Positions 53,250 to 61,169 of a stretch of 64,000 nucleotides of DNA are shown one piece after another. Below the pieces are notes generated by a model that searched no databases, was not told the origin of the DNA, and was given only the letters and a program-made list of their open reading frames with translations. The stretch's first letter is position 1; each line of letters opens with the position of its first letter. This stretch comes from Spirochaetota bacterium (GTDB lineage Bacteria; Spirochaetota; Spirochaetia; Treponematales; Treponemataceae), in contig JAEWSQ010000007.1 in the NCBI GenBank assembly GCA_023398165.1, forward strand, positions 372,001 through 436,000, in the 5' to 3' direction. The translations under genes were made by a program, and so were the position numbers.

Positions 53250-54146
53250 ATGGCAAAACAAACAGTATCAACAATACGCCTGACGGCAACCGATAAACTA
53301 TTTCATACCATACTCGATATTTTCTTAGTACTATCCGCTATTGTTCTTGCAATTCCGCTGTGGAGTACTATAACTCTTTCATTCAGGCCGCTTACGTTCT
53401 CCGGTACAAATCTTGAAGGTATGTTTTTAGCACCGTGGAAATGGTCGGCAGCCGCGTATAAGACTATGCTCGGCAACAGCGGTTTCATAGTCGCCTTTTC
53501 AAACAGTTTAAAAATACTTGTATTCGGGGTACTCACTGCCCTTGTGCTTACAATTCCCATGGCATACGGATTATCGGTTAAGTCCCTGCCGGGAAGAAAA
53601 ATTCTCAATAACTTTATTATAATTCCCTACCTTTTCAACGTTGGAATTATTCCCATGTACCTCGTTGTAACAAGCCTCGGTATGCGAAATCATCTGTATT
53701 CAATTTTCCTGCCCGGTGCAATATCAACGTATAACTGCCTCATAATGAGAAGCTTTTTTGAAGGGATTCCGGAGGAACTGAAGGAATCTGCACGCATCGA
53801 CGGAGCCCCTGAGTGGTATGTACTGCTCCGCATCATTCTGCCTCTGTCAAAACCGATTATTTTAACTATCGGTTTGTATTACGGCGTGTCGTTCTGGAAC
53901 GATTTCTTTCATGCCATGCTGTATTTGAGCAAGAGCGCTCTTCAGCCGCTCCCGATCCTTCTGCGCAACATTCTTATTGGAAGCAGCATGAACGAGTTTA
54001 TTGATTCTTCGGCTTTCAGCAATGCGCCTCTTGCGGCAATAAAAGCTGCAAGCGTGTTCATGTCGGCTATTCCGATGATTATTGCCTATCCGTTTATTCA
54101 AAAATATTTTACCAAGGGTACTATGCTCGGGAGTATAAAGGGATAA
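53250..54146 (+). CDS. ABC sugar transporter permease, YtcP/LplC type
   Basis: A 298-residue second permease. It has six helices and an EAA loop, EELKESARIDGAPEWYVLLRIILPLSKP, that docks the ATPase, as well as YLFNVGIIPMYLVVTSLGM as in YtcP/LplC proteins. It forms the membrane channel with the preceding permease. It starts 37 bp after that gene with a CAGGAG site and is followed by a 110-bp gap before the binding protein. Confidence 0.9.
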   Translation: MAKQTVSTIRLTATDKLFHTILDIFLVLSAIVLAIPLWSTITLSFRPLTFSGTNLEGMFLAPWKWSAAAYKTMLGNSGFIVAFSNSLKILVFGVLTALVLTIPMAYGLSVKSLPGRKILNNFIIIPYLFNVGIIPMYLVVTSLGMRNHLYSIFLPGAISTYNCLIMRSFFEGIPEELKESARIDGAPEWYVLLRIILPLSKPIILTIGLYYGVSFWNDFFHAMLYLSKSALQPLPILLRNILIGSSMNEFIDSSAFSNAPLAAIKAASVFMSAIPMIIAYPFIQKYFTKGTMLGSIKG

Positions 54147-54256
54147 ATTTACTTTGTAAGGTAATTTATATAGCGGCATCAAAGGAACTTTTATGTTCAT
54201 ACGATGCAGAAAAAGTGCAATGAAATTTGCAGAGATGAATTAATAAGGAGGAAAAG

Positions 54257-55837
54257 ATGAAAAATTTTTTCGGTAAACTCTCAGCTGTATTGCTTGTAGT
54301 TTGCATGGTTCTCCCTGTTTTTGCAGGCGGAAAAAAAGAGGCAGCACCCGCAGCCCAGGCTGTCCCGGAAGGCCCTGTAACTATTACTATGGCTTATGGA
54401 GCAGGAGCAAGCGAAGCAGGTGCACCGCCTGCTGACTGGGTTGTTCCCGGTATTGTAAGCGAAAAACTCGGCATTACCCTTGAGCTTTCAATGCTCCCGT
54501 CTGCGCAAGGAGACCAGGATATTGCAATCAGCGCAGCAGGCGCGGCAAATGATCTTCCCGATGTTTTCATGGTAAGCCGTGAAGTCTGGTTAACTCTCGT
54601 AAATCAGGGACTTATTGCTTCTGTTGACGATATGTATGCAATGATGCCGCAGCGGACAAAAACACATTACACCGAAAACAGCAGAACTTTTACAACTATT
54701 AACGGTAAGTCATACGGTCTTGCAGATCCGGGTTCAATCGATAAAAACGAAGGTTTATTAATCCGCAAAGACTGGCTCGACAAACTCGGCCTTAAAGTAC
54801 CAACAACAACCGATGAACTTTTTGCGGTAATGAAGGCATTCACTTTTAATGATCCCGATGGAAATGGAAAAGCCGATACCTACGGTTACGGTGCTTTCCT
54901 GGAAAATACCGGTGCTTTGGATTACGGCCTCGGACGCCGCTTCGATCCAATCATGGGAGCCTTCGGTGTTGAAGGTCCGTGGAATTTGAGTGCAAAGAAC
55001 GCAGGTCTTAATGTTAGAAAACCTGAGTTCTATGATGCAATGGTTTTCCTCAAGAAAATGACCGATGAAAAAATTATAGATCCGAACTGGATGAGCTATA
55101 AGAAAGATGATTTCCGTGCAGCATGGAAACAGGGTAAATTCGGCGTCATGAGAGAGCAGAATGCAGCATATGCCGCAGAAGCTAACTACAAGGCTTTTGA
55201 CGTTAACTTCCCCTCCGGTGAATGGATTGTCGTAGATCCTCCCAAGGGTCCGTCCGGTAAATCTTCTGTCGGTGTGTATTCTCCCAGCTATAGAATTTAT
55301 GCGGTATCTCAGAAAGCTGCAGATGCAGGTAAAAAGGCAAAAATTGCGGCCTTACTTGAGTGGATTGCAACAGACGGCTACTACCTCATAGCTTACGGGC
55401 AGGAAGGCATAAACTATAAACTTGATGCAAACGGTCTTCCTGTGGCAACCGATACTAATCTTTCTTTCACCAAAGAAGGGGGAATTCCTTATATCCAGCT
55501 TAAAAACTTAGCCCTCTATAACGGCGAGCAGGAAATACAGATCCGGTATCCTTCATACGTAACGGCGACATCCAAAAAAACAATGTCAGCGGGTACTGTT
55601 CTGTTTGAAATGCAGTCTAAAAAATGGACGCCATGCATGGGAGGCGACACTCTTCCGAAGCCGAGTGCGGATCTCAAGAGATTCCTCGATCAGGGACTTC
55701 TCGAGTTCTTAACCGGTAAACGCGACTTAACCAAAGAAAACTGGACAGCCTGGGTTGCAGAATTTGACAAACAGGGCGGAGCAAAGTGGGAAGCTGACGG
55801 TTTAGTAGCGGCTAAAGAAAAAGGTTTGCTGTATTAA
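54257..55837 (+). CDS. Extracellular solute-binding protein, LplA/YtcQ type
   Basis: A 526-residue binding protein of ABC family 1. A signal peptide ends LPVFAGGKKEAAP. There is no lipobox cysteine, so it is probably a soluble periplasmic protein, in the style of many treponemal binding proteins. The mature part has VSREVWLTLVNQGLIASVDD, NEGLLIRKDWLDKLGL and NDPDGNGKADTYGYG, a calcium-binding-like loop common in LplA-type proteins. It would deliver oligogalacturonides to the two permeases upstream. The start has a strong GGAGG site. The 34-bp palindrome and a terminator-like hairpin follow before the GH105 gene, perhaps giving more binding protein than downstream enzymes. Confidence 0.9.
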   Translation: MKNFFGKLSAVLLVVCMVLPVFAGGKKEAAPAAQAVPEGPVTITMAYGAGASEAGAPPADWVVPGIVSEKLGITLELSMLPSAQGDQDIAISAAGAANDLPDVFMVSREVWLTLVNQGLIASVDDMYAMMPQRTKTHYTENSRTFTTINGKSYGLADPGSIDKNEGLLIRKDWLDKLGLKVPTTTDELFAVMKAFTFNDPDGNGKADTYGYGAFLENTGALDYGLGRRFDPIMGAFGVEGPWNLSAKNAGLNVRKPEFYDAMVFLKKMTDEKIIDPNWMSYKKDDFRAAWKQGKFGVMREQNAAYAAEANYKAFDVNFPSGEWIVVDPPKGPSGKSSVGVYSPSYRIYAVSQKAADAGKKAKIAALLEWIATDGYYLIAYGQEGINYKLDANGLPVATDTNLSFTKEGGIPYIQLKNLALYNGEQEIQIRYPSYVTATSKKTMSAGTVLFEMQSKKWTPCMGGDTLPKPSADLKRFLDQGLLEFLTGKRDLTKENWTAWVAEFDKQGGAKWEADGLVAAKEKGLLY

Positions 55838-55850
55838 ATAACTATTTAAG

Positions 55851-55884
55851 GCAATTTCAAAAGTCAGACGAGTTTTGAAATTGC
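55851..55884. repeat. 34-bp palindromic element, second copy
   Basis: Arms GCAATTTCAAAA and TTTTGAAATTGC around a 10-nt centre GTCAGACGAG. It is identical to the reverse complement of 35475-35508. It lies 13 bp after the binding-protein stop, in an intergenic position like the other copy. Confidence 0.9.
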
Positions 55885-55918
55885 AGCCACTATGCAGCGG
55901 CCTAATAATGTGATTTTC

Positions 55919-55980
55919 CGGCTGTAATGAACTTATTGATTTTTACTGTGGATTATAAGTACATTACAGCCGTATTTTTT
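55919..55980 (+). terminator. Large hairpin with T-tract before the GH105 gene
   Basis: Arms of 18 bp with one mismatch (55919-55936 and 55955-55972; core CGGCTGTAATG / CATTACAGCCG), an 18-nt loop, and TATTTTTT directly after. It has the form of an intrinsic terminator or attenuator and lies 17 bp before the GH105 ATG. Confidence 0.65.
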
Positions 55981-55997
55981 ATGCGGAGTATGAAACA

Positions 55998-57134
55998 ATG
56001 ATTTTAAAACAGACAGCACAAGAAAATGCATTGGCTATGGCGCGTTCAGTAATGGAAAGATATAAGCCTTCCCAAATGCTGTGGCATTATGAACACGGCC
56101 TTGTTCTTCAGAGTATCTATGCTGCTGGAAAGGAATTCGGCGAACCCGGTTTTGCATCCTGGGTAAAAGACATGTATGATACAAAAATACAGGAAGACGG
56201 CGTAATACTAACGTATAAGAAAGACGAGTTTAATCTTGATCAAATAAACCCCGGCAAGCATTTGTTTGATTTATACAAGGATACCGCGGATGAAAAGTAC
56301 CGTAAAGCGCTCGAAGTTTTGAGGGAACAGCTTAGAAACCATCCGAGAACAAAGAGCGGCGGTTTCTGGCACAAAAAAATTTATCCGTTTCAGATGTGGC
56401 TGGATGGAATATATATGGGCTGTCCTTTTTATGCCCGGTATGCTTCTCTTTTCGGCGATGATGATGATTTTGATGATGCAGTGCGTCAGATAGTTCTATG
56501 CGAATCACATACGAAAGATGCCGGGTCAGGTTTATTGTACCACGCGTGGGATGAAACCCATAAGCAGCTTTGGGCAAATCCTGCGACAGGCTGTTCACCT
56601 CATTTTTGGGGCCGTGCGATGGGATGGTTCTGCATGGCAGTTCTCGATGTTCTTGACTGGATTCCCGATGAGGAAAAATATGCTGAACAGCGAAATTCAC
56701 TAATAACAATTGTAAATTCACTTGCACCGCCTGTTATGTCTGTGCAGGATATAAAAAGCGGGTTATGGCATCAGGTTCTTAATATGCCTAACCGTGCTTA
56801 TAATTATTTGGAAACCTCGGCCTCCGCAATGTTTGTGTACTTTTTATTCAAGGCAGTCCGCATGGGATATGTACAATCCGATACTGAACCTGGTAAAAAA
56901 ATGCTTGCTTCCGCTTGCGAAGGGTATAGAGGCTTACTGACAAGAGTAACCGGGGATGACAAAGGTTTTCTTCATTTGAGCGGTATATGCAGTGTTGCAG
57001 GTCTGGGAGGAAATCCCTACCGCGACGGCTCTTATGAATATTATATAAAAGAAGCAGTTGTATCGGATGATTTCAAGGGAGTAGGACCGTTTATTCTGGC
57101 CTCTTTGGAAGCACACCGCTCCGGACTGCTGTAG
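55998..57134 (+). CDS. GH105 unsaturated galacturonyl/rhamnogalacturonyl hydrolase
   Basis: A 378-residue (alpha/alpha)6-barrel enzyme of family GH105, like B. subtilis YteR/YesR. The catalytic Asp136 is in MWLDGIYMG; WGRAMGWFCMAVLDVLDW, DIKSGLWHQVLNMPNR and NYLETSASAMF follow as in YteR. It removes the 4,5-unsaturated uronic acid from the non-reducing end of pectin-lyase products, and no signal peptide is present, so it works on imported material. The product normally needs KduI and KduD, not seen here. It has GCGGAG upstream of the ATG and is followed after 14 bp by the MATE-esterase gene. Confidence 0.93.
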   Translation: MILKQTAQENALAMARSVMERYKPSQMLWHYEHGLVLQSIYAAGKEFGEPGFASWVKDMYDTKIQEDGVILTYKKDEFNLDQINPGKHLFDLYKDTADEKYRKALEVLREQLRNHPRTKSGGFWHKKIYPFQMWLDGIYMGCPFYARYASLFGDDDDFDDAVRQIVLCESHTKDAGSGLLYHAWDETHKQLWANPATGCSPHFWGRAMGWFCMAVLDVLDWIPDEEKYAEQRNSLITIVNSLAPPVMSVQDIKSGLWHQVLNMPNRAYNYLETSASAMFVYFLFKAVRMGYVQSDTEPGKKMLASACEGYRGLLTRVTGDDKGFLHLSGICSVAGLGGNPYRDGSYEYYIKEAVVSDDFKGVGPFILASLEAHRSGLL

Positions 57135-57148
57135 GATACGGAATATCA

Positions 57149-59587
57149 GTGGAACAACCAATTAAACTATCCCGCTCCGATTCATTGCGCCGGGAATTTA
57201 TACTTTCAGGATCGATGACGCGTGTGATTCCGTTTATCTGTACACCGCTTGCGCTCTATCAGGGATTTAATCAGCTTTTTCGTGTAGTAGACACATTAAT
57301 GGCTTCACATATCAGTTCGAGAAGCGTGAGTGCGGTAGCCTATTTATCGCAGATAACCCAGATTCTTCTGGCTGTCGGCGGCGGGCTTGCAGTCGGAGCC
57401 TCGATTCTTATAAGCAGATTTTACGGGGCAGGCGACTATAAAAAGGTCAAAGATCTTATAAACACCGTTTTTGCGCTGTGCGGAGTATTAAGCGCGATAG
57501 TGCTTATCATAATTCCTTTCGTTCGTCCCTTTCTTAGTTTTTTCGGCACGCCTCTCCCTCTCATCGATGAAGGGACAGGATACTTCATTATCAGTCTCAT
57601 AGATATTATCGTTATCTTCTATAATAACATTTATATATCAATTGAAAGGGCGATGGGAAACTCTAAACGCATACTCAATCTTAACAGCATATGCATTATA
57701 GTAAAATTCGCACTTACATTCTTTTTTGTCTACGTCCTCCATTCCGGAATTTCAATGATAGCATCAGCAGGAATAATTGCAAATCTTTTTATTCTTATTC
57801 CCGGTTTTTACTATATGAGAAAAAACCGCTGTCTTATTTCACTTCGTGTTTACCCCGATTCTCTTTCATCACGCCGTGTAAAACCCCTCATAGGATTAAG
57901 CTACCCTGTCATGACGGAAAAAGCCGCCTTTGCCGCAGGAAAAATTGCGGTCAACAGTATGAGTACTAACTACGGTTCATTGACTGTCGGCGCTTTGGGA
58001 ATTACCAATAACATCAGCGGCTTTGTGACCAGTGTTCAAAACGGATTTCAAGAGGGCTGCTCAAGCGTAATAAGTCAGAATCTTGGTGCAAAGAATACCA
58101 CACGCGCACTTGAGGCTTTCAGGGTAACGCTTCTGTGGAATCTTTTTATCGGTACTGCGGGGTATATTCTCACAATGGTTTTCCTTCCTCAGCTTGCAAA
58201 TCTTTTTTCTCCGTCTGATAATGACTTTGCTACGATGATAGAACGCATATACCGCTATGAGGCGGCAGGAATTATTCCGCTTTCTATAAATGCTTCTGCT
58301 GTAGCGCTCCTGTACGGCTTCGGATACACCAAGCTTACCTTGATAATTAATTTCTGCAGAGTTTTAGTCTTCCGTGTTCCCCTCCTGTGGATACTGCAGA
58401 AGTATACTAATCTTGGTCTTCAAAGCGTTGGAATAGTAATGATGGCCAGTAATATTCTGGTAAGCGTTTTAAGCGGATCAATAGCGCTCGTATTGTACAC
58501 AAAAATTCATAGAAAGCAGAAAGCTGACCGTTCGTATGTGCATTGTACTGTCGGATACAGAAGCAAAGATGACTTTACCGATTTACAAAAAGCGTTCGAT
58601 TATATTCAGACTCTTGAAGCCTGCACAGAGGCCTATATAAGCCTTGGAAAAGGGAAGTATAAAGGGCAGTTTTACTTTGACGGATACAGAGGTCATCGAT
58701 CTTTACCTGATATTAAGCTTAGTCTGCGCGGCAGAGGAATGAAAAAAAGCATTATTTCAGGAAACCTCTATGCAAATATGATGATGGAAAACGGTGAAAA
58801 GAGGGGAACTTTCCGCTCGTATACGGTATTTTTAAGCGGTCCGTCAGTTCATCTTGAAAATCTCGCGATAGAAAACACTTCGGGGCTTCCTGAAAATGAG
58901 GGGCGTAATGCAGGCCAGGCGATTGCTTTATATGCGGATGCCTCATCCGTTATATGCAGGAAGGTCGCGTTGTATGGTCATCAGGATACATTATTTACTT
59001 CTCCTCTGCCTGAGAGAGAGAGAATCTCTGGAGGGTTTACGGGGCCGGGTAAAGACAGGGAAAGAAAACCCTCCATTCAGATATATGACCGTTGTGTTAT
59101 TGCAGGTACTATAGATTTCATTTTCGGCGGAGCCCTCAGCCTTTTTAAAAACACAAAAATTATTGTCCGCCCGCTGTATCCGAAAGAAGGGGAGAGTGAT
59201 ACCGGCGGCGCCTGTTACATTGCAGCTCCATCCAGTGATGAAAGTTCCAAGGATGAAAGCCTTTTTACAGAAGCAAAGAGCGGATATGTTTTTCACCGGT
59301 GTGCAATACACTGTGAAAAGAATCAGAGCGGGGTAAAAATATATTTGGCCCGTCCCTGGAGACCCTATGCCCGCTGCGTGTATGCAGTATGCACATTCAA
59401 TCATGCAGTAGCATCTGAAAAATGGGATAACTGGAATGATCCCGGTAATGAAAAGACTGCTTTTTTTGCTGAATTTAAAAATAAAGGAGAATCAGATGAT
59501 AAAACCGGGGGTAAAAAAAGTTTTGGTTTAAAACTCAACAGGCATCAGCTGCGTGCAGTTCTTTCGCAATTTAAAGCATTTACCTGA
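57149..59587 (+). CDS. MATE-family transporter fused to a pectin methylesterase
   Basis: An 812-residue single frame with two complete parts. Residues about 20-455 are a MATE multidrug/toxin exporter with 12 predicted helices (LFRVVDTLMASHISSRSVSA, LAVGASILISRFYGAG, the second half beginning PLIGLSYPVMTEKAAF). After a short basic linker (HRKQKADR, 454-461), residues about 463-800 are a family CE8 pectinesterase beta-helix: GQAIALYAD, GHQDTLF with Asp613, GTIDFIFGGA with Asp656, and LARPW with Arg735; the catalytic trio is intact. The early GxYxE site reads GKYKG. With 12 helices the esterase would lie in the cytoplasm. The gene is 14 bp after GH105. Start: GTG 57149 with a weak GGA upstream; alternatives are downstream in the helix-1 region. 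Confidence 0.88.
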   Translation: MEQPIKLSRSDSLRREFILSGSMTRVIPFICTPLALYQGFNQLFRVVDTLMASHISSRSVSAVAYLSQITQILLAVGGGLAVGASILISRFYGAGDYKKVKDLINTVFALCGVLSAIVLIIIPFVRPFLSFFGTPLPLIDEGTGYFIISLIDIIVIFYNNIYISIERAMGNSKRILNLNSICIIVKFALTFFFVYVLHSGISMIASAGIIANLFILIPGFYYMRKNRCLISLRVYPDSLSSRRVKPLIGLSYPVMTEKAAFAAGKIAVNSMSTNYGSLTVGALGITNNISGFVTSVQNGFQEGCSSVISQNLGAKNTTRALEAFRVTLLWNLFIGTAGYILTMVFLPQLANLFSPSDNDFATMIERIYRYEAAGIIPLSINASAVALLYGFGYTKLTLIINFCRVLVFRVPLLWILQKYTNLGLQSVGIVMMASNILVSVLSGSIALVLYTKIHRKQKADRSYVHCTVGYRSKDDFTDLQKAFDYIQTLEACTEAYISLGKGKYKGQFYFDGYRGHRSLPDIKLSLRGRGMKKSIISGNLYANMMMENGEKRGTFRSYTVFLSGPSVHLENLAIENTSGLPENEGRNAGQAIALYADASSVICRKVALYGHQDTLFTSPLPERERISGGFTGPGKDRERKPSIQIYDRCVIAGTIDFIFGGALSLFKNTKIIVRPLYPKEGESDTGGACYIAAPSSDESSKDESLFTEAKSGYVFHRCAIHCEKNQSGVKIYLARPWRPYARCVYAVCTFNHAVASEKWDNWNDPGNEKTAFFAEFKNKGESDDKTGGKKSFGLKLNRHQLRAVLSQFKAFT

Positions 59588-59602
59588 AATATGTATCATC
59601 TA

Positions 59603-59632
59603 TTGACATAAATCTCAGTTTCGACGTACAAT
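59603..59632 (+). promoter_or_regulatory. Strong promoter of gapA
   Basis: Consensus -35 TTGACA (59603-59608), an 18-bp spacer, -10 TACAAT (59627-59632), then a 35-nt leader with AGGAG before the ATG. Confidence 0.65.
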
Positions 59633-59655
59633 TCATTATAATTTTATTGATATAG

Positions 59656-60666
<1,011 letters not shown>

Positions 60667-60670
60667 TATT

Positions 60671-60717
60671 TAGGGGAGGAAAACCATCTTTTGCGATGCG
60701 AAGTTTTTCCTCCCCTA
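60671..60717 (+). terminator. Terminator hairpin of gapA
   Basis: A perfect 13-bp stem (TAGGGGAGGAAAA / TTTTCCTCCCCTA) with a 21-nt loop, starting 4 bp after the stop. The tail after it is TAACCCCTCTTTT. Confidence 0.7.
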
Positions 60718-61002
60718 TAACCCCTCTTTTCCTTGCAGCGCTTTAAATCAATCTACATTCAGAACTTATCCTAAAAGCCTAATTGTGCGGGACGCGCCGT
60801 TGGCTCTTTTTTTTCTTACCAGCATATTTCGTAAAGTCAGCAGGGATGCTGACTTTACTTATCGAGTTTTGCTAAGCAAAACTCGTCAGTCGACAAAAGC
60901 AGCTCCGGTGGCATCCATGCCAATTATCAAGCCTTTTATGGAGCTTTGCAGCGTACTCACCTATAACCCCTCAGCGTATGGGGCGCTTTAAATCAATCTA
61001 CA
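60714..61002. repeat. Hairpin-rich spacer bounded by direct repeats
   Basis: CCTATAACCCCTC at 60714-60726 recurs at 60960-60972, and GCGCTTTAAATCAATCTACA at 60738-60757 recurs at 60983-61002, so a ~45-bp block is repeated 245-246 bp apart. Between them are two perfect hairpins: GTAAAGTCAGCA / TGCTGACTTTAC with a GGGA loop (60831-60858) and CGAGTTTTGC / GCAAAACTCG with a TAA loop (60863-60885). AAAACTCGTC (60878-60887) is shared with the centre of the 34-bp palindrome. A 68-codon frame here looks non-coding. The spacer separates gapA from the restriction gene. Confidence 0.75.
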
Positions 61003-61067
61003 CTTACAATATTTTATATCAATACATTTCAATTAACATATATAGTACCAATTGAAGGGAAAACTGT

Positions 61068-61096
61068 TTGAAAAAGAGTCATTTAAGTTGTATACT
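61068..61096 (+). promoter_or_regulatory. Promoter of the type III restriction gene
   Basis: -35 TTGAAA (61068-61073), a 17-bp spacer, -10 TATACT (61091-61096). It lies about 75 bp before the ATG at 61170, after the repeat region, so the gene appears to be transcribed on its own. Confidence 0.5.
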
Positions 61097-61169
61097 TTTT
61101 TGATGTAGTGAATTAAGCAGGTACTTGTGGTTTTCACTTGCAATGAAACATATTCCGGATGGGATTTAT

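Noticed and set aside
54257..55837. Binding protein called as a lipoprotein
   Set aside because: The signal peptide ends FAGGKKE with no cysteine at the lipobox position, so lipid attachment is not supported.
57149..59587. Possibility that the MATE-esterase protein is two genes joined by a sequencing error
   Set aside because: The frame is continuous with a natural-looking linker, both halves are complete, and no internal ribosome site or start stands at the joint. A chimeric assembly cannot be excluded from sequence alone, so it is kept as a fusion with a stated check.
60785..60991. 68-codon frame between gapA and the restriction gene
   Set aside because: It runs through two perfect hairpins and part of a direct repeat, has no ribosome site and resembles no family; treated as non-coding repeat DNA.
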